Assembly: GCA_000934455.1 (NCBI GenBank)
Contig: KN882896.1
Coordinates: forward strand, 69,910 to 93,076
Source: Apostichopus parvimensis
Lineage: Eukaryota > Echinodermata > Holothuroidea > Aspidochirotida > Stichopodidae
Reading direction: 5' to 3'
DNA length: 23,167 nt
Part shown: positions 10,987 to 18,849 of the stretch, one piece after another
How positions within the stretch are numbered: the first letter of the stretch is position 1
Layout: every line of letters begins with the position of its first letter
Made by a program: the position numbers and the translations under genes
Notes under the pieces: generated by a model
Told to the model about the DNA's origin: nothing
Databases searched by the model: none
Seen by the model: the letters and a program-made list of their open reading frames with translations, nothing else

Positions 10987-11137
10987 CCTTTCGAGGGGAA
11001 CGGTGATGCACACCCGACGATGATCACACAGTCACAGTCCCGATGCAAGGGGACTGGGGTTGAGAGCGGATCAGTCGTTTGGTAGTTTGGTTTTCGTGCC
11101 CAGGTTCTTTCCTGGGCGACTTTTCCTTTAAAAAAAA
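10942..11137 (+). mobile_element. Chimeric retroposed element with a U2 snRNA-derived head
   Basis: Positions 10942-10986 align with nucleotides 1-45 of U2 snRNA with only three differences. The start ATCGCTTCTCGGCCTTTTGG and the branch-point-recognition GTAGTA are intact. U2 identity then stops abruptly. The stem-loop IIa region and the canonical Sm site ATTTTTG are absent. A short GGGGAACGGTG resembles the U2 3' stem. The body carries three potential hairpins: GTTCCC/GGGAAC (10984-11002), CAGTCCC/GGGACTG (11035-11056) and GCCCAGG/CCTGGGC (11098-11117). It ends in A8 (11130-11137). AGTAG directly precedes U2 position 1 (10937-10941) and recurs at 11137-11141, a possible short target-site duplication. 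This suggests LINE-mediated retroposition of a chimeric or SINE-like RNA. Alternatives are a truncated U2 pseudogene or a divergent snRNA. The U2 origin of the head is secure; the outer limits are inferred. Confidence 0.75.
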
Positions 11138-11141
11138 GTAG

Positions 11142-11464
11142 TGAGTTTCGGTGGCAGCCTCACAATAGAGATGCATGACCAAACAGGACTGCAGAAAATA
11201 ATACAAGGTTACAGAGAGCAGTATACTGATGATGGCACCGGCACTACAGCAAGTATATAAGTGCAGGCAATGGTCACGGAAATCAATTACGGGAAGGTTT
11301 CCATTATCTAAGCACAAATGCTGACTTAAATTGGAAATAACGACTTAAGTTCTAAAATATGATTTCAGGTTAAGATTTCTTTCTTTCTTAAAGGCTGGGC
11401 ATTCTGAAATAAAAAGAAATACATCACCCAATTTGTTACTAATTCATAAATTATATATCCGATA
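11142..11464. other. Spacer between the U2-headed element and the minus-strand LINE fragment
   Basis: No gene is recognised. This lies 3' of the minus-strand LINE remnant and may hold its untranslated tail, but no diagnostic tail repeat is visible. The minus frame at 11024-11317 has no recognisable similarity. Confidence 0.45.
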
Positions 11465-12085
11465 ATGAATTATAATAGATATCCTGTAATATTTTCCTGC
11501 AACGATCGGAATATTAGTATTTCTGCAACGATATCTGCTTAAATAGTTACGGTCGTGCACGGTTCCGGAAATCGGCGAGGCTTTTCAGATACTTTTCGAA
11601 ATTCAAGGCTGTTCTTTAATATTCTGTAAACTTTACAATGCGAATTATTATTTACATCCGGTGAGTCAATTCTGTTTATACATGTCACTTAGTCTTAACT
11701 AAATGTTTGCGATAGTATAAGGTCAGAACAGTAATGAACTTGGTGTGCCTTGTTAGGCAGATTCAAAACATACGACATATCGGCTTCTTCAAGAATACTT
11801 TTAACTACTTTTAAGGAGAGGAATAGATACTTTGTTCGTGTAGAGAACCATATAAGGAACTTGTAAATCATAATTGATAATTTGGTCTCACTACTATTTA
11901 CGATTCTACACCAAAAATTAACCATTCTTGCTTCAATTGTTTTAGTCAGCCTTATGACGTCCATAATTCACTACATGCAATACAATTCGGGGTATACTTC
12001 AGTATCAGAATTTTTTTTACAGGATTTTATATGAAACAGGTTCAACTTGACTAAAATGACCAAAACTCCAAATCTCGCAGTATAC
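11465..12085 (-). pseudogene. C-terminal remnant of a second LINE ORF2 (CR1/jockey-like)
   Basis: Read on the minus strand from 12085 downward, the translation gives YCEIWSFGHFSQVEPV, then after a frame change KKNSDTEVYPEL. Next comes an open frame (11964-11695) with RMVNFWCRIVNSSETKLS, VKSILEEADMSYV and HYCSDLILSQTFS. After stops at 11697-11695 and 11691-11689 the same frame continues with CKVYRILKNSLEFRK to a stop at 11541-11539. Another frame then gives NTNIPIVAGKYYRI near 11524-11480. This order (YG-E-WGF, VYGELGR, RM--FW-RL--GK-SKLS, NYRIFK, LPIE-GRW) is what I know from the region beyond the reverse transcriptase in a widespread LINE group of marine invertebrates. The exact clade is uncertain. 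At least two frameshifts and two internal stops show it is dead. The homology ends where the 85-bp repeat starts, which suggests a 5' truncation or rearrangement breakpoint there. Confidence 0.75.
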
Positions 12086-12170
12086 AAGTTGAGTAGAACA
12101 GGGAGAACCAGTTTATTCAATGGTAGCTGTAGGATCCAAGATTTACTCAATAGACTGTATAAAGCACAGT
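12084..12170. repeat. Dispersed direct repeat, copy 1 (~85 bp)
   Basis: It begins ACAAGTTGAGTAGAACAGGG and matches the segment starting at 12320 with only a few substitutions and small indels near its right end. Its left boundary coincides with the end of LINE homology. Confidence 0.92.
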
Positions 12171-12319
12171 GAAACTAGAAGAAATGAACAAACTTAAGTC
12201 AATAACAAATAATACACTACGAAGCTATATTGATTAACAACAACATATAAACAGGAGACATAATAGAAGCAAGGTACAATGATACATTAGGGGACACACA
12301 CAGACACACACAATATAGT
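12171..12319. other. Segment between the two direct repeats
   Basis: About 150 bp of A-rich DNA with no open frame, ending in an interrupted CACACA stretch at 12295-12311. It could be unique DNA enclosed by a 236-bp duplication that later diverged, or the interior of a very small terminal-direct-repeat element. Confidence 0.4.
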
Positions 12320-12404
12320 ACAAGTTGAGTAGAACAGGGAGAACCAGTTTATTCAATGGTAGCTGTAGGTTCCAAGATTAACTCAATGGACTGTAAAGGG
12401 CACG
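12320..12404. repeat. Dispersed direct repeat, copy 2 (~85 bp)
   Basis: Second copy of the repeat at 12084-12170, offset 236 bp. Identity is nearly complete up to about AGATT-ACTCAAT-GACTGTA, after which the two flanks differ entirely. Confidence 0.92.
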
Positions 12405-13048
12405 TCAAGCTTGTTTATCAATAGACTTTGAAAATCTAGTGTTATAGTTAAAAGTTCAAACCATGGCAGATAAGAATAATCCTCAGCAACGCCCACGTGT
12501 AAGAACTTGGTTTAAACCTAATTTTGTCACTTGAAAATGCAACTATTTTAGTTTTAACTGTGTTTACGGTCATTTACTAGGTATCGCAATGCGTTTTGAC
12601 CCCATGAAAGGCATTTTAAAGTTCGGTCTCACTTTCAGCTTATATACAATAGTATCGTTTGCATATAGGAATAGTGTAAACAGTTTTAAGAAAATTTCAA
12701 CATCGTCAGTACTAAATGCATATTTCATGGACGAGGAAAGGATGTTTTAAGCCATTGTAACAGTGACTCAAATGTCTGTCAAAATCATTGAGAAAAAATA
12801 CTGAATGCCTGCGCAGATGCTCCCTCCCGACTAGCTTATTGTTCATGAAGGGTGTTTGCGATGAGATAAACGCAACTCCGTGGGTTGCCTCTGGACTAGC
12901 ATGAACATTACTATTGTTACAAGGAGACTGGTAAATGACATTTGCTGTGGAGCACGACTACGGGAGAACGACTACTCTGGGTTGTTGGGACTCAGGACTC
13001 GAGGGTGGTTAAAATACGGGCTATTTCGACGCTCGTGGTTTTAACTTG
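12405..13048. other. Intergenic stretch, no gene seen
   Basis: No coding frame, RNA gene or tandem repeat is recognised. Confidence 0.45.
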
Positions 13049-13414
13049 AAAGGCATTGAAGACTCACCCCAAACCGCGTGCCGCCATCTGAAAAAGTTAA
13101 CTTTCCGTTGCTTGCAAGAGGAGTTTATTTCTTGTCGCTACAACATGCAGACAGTAATAAAACGTGATACCTTGTTATCTTTTATCTAGACCTGAGATGT
13201 CAATCGCTGCTATATGTACACTGTATTGTGGGGTATTGACCGTATAGCTGCATGTATTGACTGTACACTAGTGTCTAATTACCGACGGTAGCAAGCTGTG
13301 TGTGTATTTTCTGGAATCGATGGTGATGTCGAACACTTCTGTTACACCTCATTCGAAACTAGGTCAGATTACCGGCATGAGACGTTTCTTTGTGCGCGAG
13401 TCTTCAATGCCTTT
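13049..13414. mobile_element. Candidate MITE bounded by 17-bp perfect inverted repeats
   Basis: AAAGGCATTGAAGACTC at 13049-13065 is matched by its exact reverse complement GAGTCTTCAATGCCTTT at 13398-13414, giving a 366-bp fold-back unit. The 67-codon open frame at 13302-13505 crosses its right end and shows no protein similarity. TTTTAAC-like sequence borders both ends, but I cannot define a clean target duplication. It could be a non-autonomous DNA transposon or one arm pair of a larger fold-back element. Confidence 0.55.
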
Positions 13415-14722
13415 AACGGCATACCGTGACGAAGAAGGCTGGTGGGCCAAGGCGGGGGGGGGGGCGTGCCAATCTGGAAGTTTAAGATCGGCAGACGCTT
13501 ATTAATTGATAAACATGCATGTAAATATTAAACCATACAATATACGCATATCAGTACTAGTCCAGTATACCGGCAACTATAGGCCCACAATATTACCACG
13601 AGGTACCAGGTGTCCTGGGTGAATGAGTACAATTTAATTTCGAGATAATTCTCCAACACCAGTCTAGCACCCACCACCTCCTAGTTTACTGGCTTGATCC
13701 GCTCCCCTAGTTGTCATCTTTTTTGGCACTGGCATATTTGTGCGCACGTACTGATGACAGCGTTAACTCTAGTACGTGTGCTACGTACATTTCGTATTTA
13801 TACGTATAGAAAAAGAAAGAAAGAAAATCCTCCGTCTCTGATAAGTGGTAACTCCCCCTTTCCCCCCTTTTCCCCCTTTTCTCCCTCTTTTACCCATAAC
13901 CCCCCGCCCCCTTCCATTGAACCACAATGAGACTGTACATTTCCTACATTGGAAAGATTTAGTAAATGCGTTATGAAAATGAGAATACAATATTCTTTAT
14001 CCCATATTTTCTTACACCCCTGCGTATATTTCCGAACCCTCGTCACTCGAGGGCTCCCCCCCCTCCCCGACTATCTCTTGTAACCTTCCCCTCCCCTCCT
14101 CTCCCACATCCCCTTTGGGAATATGTAATTAGATAAGAAATCAGAGCTAGGATTTAAATTTCTCCATCTTTGAATTGTTGGTTTACTGTATCATGTAGTG
14201 AAGGTTAACTGTATTGATGTGTATTATCACGCCACAACCGTTTGTTTGGATAAACTTTGATTGTAATGGATGACCTTAGAAATCAACTTAGTTTCGACTG
14301 TTACATCATGACCATTCAGATGAACTTATATCGGCATAGATTCTCTGGAGAATGGTCCCCAATTTAAATACAGTTCATTTAGTGATGTCATACAATGAAT
14401 CGTTCAATTTTACACACACACACACACACAAAAATCATAGTCGTATTCGATAACAAATTCTGAGCGATTTCTCATGCCGAAAGCAATTAACTAAATCACA
14501 TGTTGACCCACATTTCTGCTCGACCCTTCTTCATTCAATATCCTGGTTACGTGCCCGAACAAAAGCAAATGCGCAGATTCTTTGACCCTAAAGTTCACTA
14601 GCAGACTTTAAACGTTCCGACACAGACACTTTTGGAACAACTTCTGAGGAGAAACATGTGGAATGATAACATCTCTGGATGCATGGAACCTTACACCTCC
14701 ATCTTGGATGTATGGATAGCCT
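13415..14722. other. Intergenic stretch with pyrimidine-rich and CA microsatellite tracts
   Basis: No gene is supported. It contains G11 at 13454-13464, a C/T-rich tract at about 13850-13916 (CCCCCTTT-type blocks), another C-rich patch at 14055-14115 and (AC)n at 14412-14430. The three open frames between 13694 and 14046 all lie over the pyrimidine tract and are low-complexity artefacts. Confidence 0.55.
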
Positions 14723-14754
14723 CTTTTCAGTCTTCTTTAAAGAAGACTGAAAAG
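14723..14754. repeat. Perfect 32-bp palindrome with no spacer
   Basis: CTTTTCAGTCTTCTTT is followed immediately by its exact reverse complement AAAGAAGACTGAAAAG, with the centre between 14738 and 14739. A second palindrome, GTTCAATTGAAC (14754-14765), shares its first base with the end of the first. As RNA the 32-mer would form a tight hairpin. No coding frame sits next to it, so a transcription-terminator role is not supported. Confidence 0.95.
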
Positions 14755-14765
14755 TTCAATTGAAC

Positions 14766-15188
14766 AACCTCTTTTTCCTTTCGACCTCTGTGAGCCTTGA
14801 ATCAGATGTTGTTCTATAGGGTATTACACCCTCCCTCCCTTCCTCCCTAACAAACAGCTTATATGGCGAAAAAATGTTTGTAGTGTGCATGTTACTGTGA
14901 CACATGTTGTGACTATAAAATATGATGATGAACAAGCGTGCAAACGAGACTATACATAGGCCTACACAAAAGTCCAAACAGGGATTTGTTCCCTATATGG
15001 TCCAAGAGAACTGAGCTGAAGTTTAGTCGTGTTTCACAGACAGTATAGATTTCAACTTAGTCTTACCTTTCACAAGCGGTTCCATACCACTGCATTCACG
15101 TTTTGTTATATACATATATATATATATATATATAAATATATATGTAGAAACAAATTAACCAAACCAGCGTTTTAAAAGAATTACTTAA
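14766..15188. other. Intergenic stretch with AT microsatellite
   Basis: It holds an (AT)n run at about 15107-15144, itself nearly palindromic, and one TAGGCCTA at 14957. No gene is seen; the minus frame at 14756-14977 has no recognisable similarity. Confidence 0.5.
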
Positions 15189-15401
15189 ATTTACGGCTGT
15201 TTCTGTTTCATATACAGACTTCCGTTTACAGTCATCCGTGAACAACAACAATTTATGAAGCCAGTGTTCTCTGGAGGTTCATTATTTACCTCTAGGAGGA
15301 GAAAGAAAGCAGCATTTAGTGATGAAGGTCTTGCATGGTTGCTCCTGTTAATCCAGGAGTTAGACATGAATCAAGTAGAATTAAGGCTAGGCTTACAATA
15401 A
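15189..15401 (+). CDS. Small open frame of unknown identity, possible exon fragment
   Basis: This frame is open for 70 codons and ends at TAA (15399-15401). From its only methionine (15255) it gives 48 residues. Unlike other short frames here its composition is protein-like: a basic stretch SRRRKKAAFSDEG followed by an amphipathic or hydrophobic LAWLLLLIQELDMNQVELRL. Two splice-acceptor-like sites lie upstream, TTTCTGTTTCATATACAG (ending 15216) and CGTTTACAG (ending 15231), so it could be a terminal exon or a transposase scrap. I recognise no family, and a chance frame is quite possible. Confidence 0.22.
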   Translation: MYGCFCFIYRLPFTVIREQQQFMKPVFSGGSLFTSRRRKKAAFSDEGLAWLLLLIQELDMNQVELRLGLQ

Positions 15402-15655
15402 TTACTAGACTGTACATTTCCTGGTAATTGCCGCTTAAAACGAAACACTGAAAATATGGAGCAGTATATATTGTTTTCAATATTTATTGTTTGTCCTGAT
15501 AAATGTTAAATCACCGGCGCTTTCTAAACGATTTCCATAGAGTGTTTGAGGCAGACGAGGAGGGTTTGTGAGGGGGGGGGGGTGTCGAGGTGGTCCAAGG
15601 TGGTTTCCTTGGAAACGATGAAGGTGCAATAATCAAATCACCTCCAATTTATAAA
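15402..15655. other. Spacer with G11 run
   Basis: No gene is seen. G11 is at 15572-15582, shortly before the trinucleotide tract. Confidence 0.45.
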
Positions 15656-15796
15656 TATTATCATCATTATCATCATTATCATCATGATCATCATGATCAT
15701 CATGATCATCATCATGATCATCATGATCATCATCATCATCATCACCATCGTCGTCGTCGTCGTCGTCGTCGTCGTCATCATCATCATCATCATCAG

Positions 15797-15852
<56 letters not shown>

Positions 15853-15890
15853 ACATCATCATCAACATCATCATTATTAATATCATTATA
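15656..15890. repeat. Large ATC/CAT trinucleotide tract with an internal (GTC)n block
   Basis: About 235 bp of (ATC)n: an imperfect left part with ATT and ATG interruptions (to ~15720), a (TCG/GTC)9 block at about 15748-15775, and a long nearly pure (ATC)n from 15775 to about 15870. It yields long frames of histidine/arginine on + and methionine on -, which are artefacts. The G-containing interruption is clustered, so it looks like a point variant spread by slippage. Confidence 0.96.
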
Positions 15891-17404
15891 GATTTCTTAT
15901 CCAATGTGATATTTCTAAACTGTATTATCCAAAGAGAAAAAGAGGAATGAGGGGTTGCGGGGTGTTGGTTGGGGGGGGGGGGGGGGGGGGCGGTCTGTCT
16001 ACTGACTTGATAGTGGGAGGCTATTTTCCACTTTTGGTGCTAAATTCACAGCGGTCTCTCAACATGCAGTAGTCGTGACCGGTATCCAAAAACTGCTCTG
16101 ACTGATGTCAATATTTGGTACGCCCATTACGACAGGAAACCAATACCTTCCCTCCTCCGCCTCATCCCCATTCCTTCCAACCAACCCCCTCTCGGCCAGT
16201 GATATAACCTTTTCAACTCCCCAACCGATATTATTATAAAGCATGCATGCCGAAGAACTGTCAATGAAGGAATAAACTATTGTTCGCTTGTTGGTGATGG
16301 TTAACACCTATACCAGTGTAAATTACCAACGATTCGAGTGACATGCATGACTGCTGTGTTGATAAGGGCTCCCCCCCCCCCCCCCCCTCCCTCGTTTTAT
16401 TTGTCTCTTTCTCTCTTCCTCACTGTCTCGCTTCAAATACACATATACCACATGCCTATATATTTTATATTTGTATAATATTCTCAAGTACAATTGAGTG
16501 AAATATACACAATTGTAAAATTTATGGTTTGTTTACGATTTCTGTTTTTTTCTTCACAAGGACATAACCTTTGTAGGACAATAGCAATTCCGTAAACCCT
16601 CATCTATATGTGCGATGCCAAGTAAATCGAAAACAACACAAATAACGCGACAGAAGATATGAATGACTGTCTATACGTGTCAGAATCCATCGTATATCGT
16701 CGTTAACGTCAATAGTATACTTTGCATCAACAAGAAATAGAACAAAGAAGTATTCAAGTAGGGGGTATACATTTGGAATGAGTGGATATATCACTGCTCA
16801 TCCCTATCCTCACCCCTCCCCCCCCCCCCCCCCCCATTCCCCTCCATTGCCGGCGTGTTTTAGTGCTTCAAGTCCTCGTTGTTCCTCTCTGAAGTATAAT
16901 GGCAAAGAATTGAAGATGTTTGTAAACTTTCACATATAGGCCTATGATTGATGTACGTTATAGGCCTAGATGTAAATCTTCATGTCATCGATTGGTCCAG
17001 TTAGAACAGGATAAATCGCTTAATCTGTATCTGAATTATTTTATGAAAGTACTTGAAATTTGTCTATATTCGATGACATGATTTGTTATTGTTGTTGACG
17101 ACGATGATGATGTTTTTAATGTATGTGTTTAATGTTTTATTTGGTCTAAAACCACAGCTGTTGTCATTAATAGCCATATCCATTAAAAGAAGGACATATT
17201 ATATCGTTAAAATTAAACTCACATAACTCGATGAATCCAATGCTTTTATTAGTTTGTTGGTTAGTTTACTAATCTCTTTCTCTCCCCCCCCCCCACCGCC
17301 CCTTCTATATCTCTCCTCTCTCTCTCTCCGCCCCTTCAGTCGCAACTATACCGCGCTACCTATATAAGTGATCAACTAACCGCAACTTAAACACGTGTCA
17401 TTCA
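15891..17404. other. Intergenic stretch with long G and C homopolymers
   Basis: No gene is recognised. It holds G20 at 15971-15990, C17 at 16371-16387, C18 at 16818-16835, C11 at 17284-17294 with CT-rich flanks, and TAGGCCTA at 16937 and 16961. The minus frames at 16059-16307 and 16600-16794 have no recognisable similarity. Confidence 0.55.
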
Positions 17405-17444
17405 TCCCTACAGATGAACGGTTGACGTCATGAGTCTGTAGGGA
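17405..17444. promoter_or_regulatory. Hairpin with a CRE-type octamer in its loop
   Basis: TCCCTACAGA (17405-17414) and its exact complement TCTGTAGGGA (17435-17444) enclose a 20-nt loop containing TGACGTCA (17423-17430). That octamer is the consensus site for CREB/ATF bZIP factors. A regulatory role is only a possibility, because no promoter or gene has been identified nearby and an octamer this short can arise by chance. Confidence 0.3.
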
Positions 17445-18647
17445 AACGTCAACAGATTATATTGAAATGCCACGTTCATAACCCCAGGCACGTTCATCTA
17501 CGTAAGATTGTTTGGTGACGGACAGCAGACATAAACCTTAAAGGAACAGTTTGTGATATAGTACCGGTACTGCTTGACCGTCCGATTAATGTTTGTTTGT
17601 TTGTCTGTGTGTTTGTTTATTTATGCGTGCGTGCGTGCGTGAGTGTCTCCTCTGTAATGTATGTTAATTTGAAATTACAGCTATAATTATTGATCCAAAA
17701 TTAATTGATAAATGCAGACAAACTGTTAACGTTATAACTTTAAAACATCATGTCAGCATTTTTAATCCTACGATCAAGAGGTATAAGTCTGGATTATAGA
17801 TTTAAAAAAAACGCTATCATGCTGTTCATTTGTTATGGTTACTTCACAGTTCTAGTCATTTGATTAAACCTATAGGATATATAGCTAAAATGTACACCAT
17901 GTACTCTTAAATTGGAATGATACATATGTGATTAATTTGTCAAAATAATTCTCCATTTTGTCTCGACCATGGCTTCTCAATGGCCCATTTTTTTCTTGTA
18001 CTCTTGGAAAACTTAATTTAAGTCTATAAATTCTTTAATTTTAACATTTCAACATTCAACAGTCAACGACAAAGCTTTCCTCCTTTAACATTCTTAATTT
18101 TTCAAAGACAAATCAACTGACTCTGTCCTTTATATGACCCGGCCTTAGATTAACTCGCCTCTTCATTAAACCGCATCGTGGGTTGCAAATATGCAAACAG
18201 AGGTTCTCCGGGTTTGTCAGTGATGCATCGACATATGCCTTAAGAGAGTTTTCTATACGTTATTCACATGACAGCATCTATCAGCATTTGTTATTCGATT
18301 TACATTTACCGACTCACTGTGATATCTAGTTCTGGACTTTCCATCGATCTAATAGTCCATTTTAAACAGATGATTTCATTGCGTCTCTATTCTTACAACT
18401 CGTTTCTCATTTAATATATTCAGGGTAGTTCGTCTGGAAAAAGAAACCAACAAGGAAGAAAAAAAAAATTAAAAAAAATTACAAATTGGCTCATTCAGTT
18501 CGCATTTATGGTGATTAACGAAAACACTTTATGAAAATACCTTTCTACGTTTATATATTCAGCGAGCGACAAGGTGCATGTATATTCTATCCTACAGTGC
18601 TAAAGCTGCATAAATTAAACATTCATTGGTTTCCAGTGTAAAGGCAG
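17445..18647. other. Intergenic stretch with short GTTT/GTGC simple sequence
   Basis: (GTTT)n and (GTGC)n patches lie at 17590-17641 and A-rich DNA at 18455-18480. No gene or larger repeat is seen. Confidence 0.5.
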
Positions 18648-18849
18648 CCAGTTGGGACAATTTATTTTCTAATGATAATACCTCTTTAAACTGTCCTCCA
18701 ATATCATGCTCTCAAAGCACTGGTATTGACAGTATATATACAAACAGTTCCTTACCTTGATTTGATAGAAACATGATATCCATACTGCTTGTACTGTGCT
18801 CTGAAGCGGGACATGACACTGCAGTATAGAAAAGAATTGTCCCAACTGG
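18648..18849. mobile_element. Candidate small inverted-repeat element (202 bp)
   Basis: CCAGTTGGGACAATT at 18648-18662 is matched by its exact reverse complement AATTGTCCCAACTGG at 18835-18849. The arms can be extended about 10 bp outward (GTAAAGG-type sequence on both sides) and several bases inward with mismatches. There is no coding capacity; the minus frame 18669-18890 covers it without similarity to a transposase. A MITE-like fold-back element is the simplest reading. Confidence 0.5.

Noticed and set aside
10689..11006. 105-codon open frame
   Set aside because: Its C-terminal half is a translation of the U2-derived head, so it cannot be a real protein gene.
10942..11137. Functional U2 snRNA gene
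   Set aside because: Only the first 45 nt match; the remaining domains and the canonical Sm site are absent.
13694..14046. Three overlapping open frames rich in Pro/Ser or Gly/Lys
   Set aside because: They read through a C/T-rich simple tract and its complement.
14723..14754. Intrinsic terminator
   Set aside because: The hairpin is not GC-rich, is not followed by a T run, and no gene ends beside it in what appears to be a eukaryotic genome.
15590..15950. Poly-histidine, poly-isoleucine and poly-methionine open frames on both strands
   Set aside because: They are translations of the ATC/GTC trinucleotide tract.
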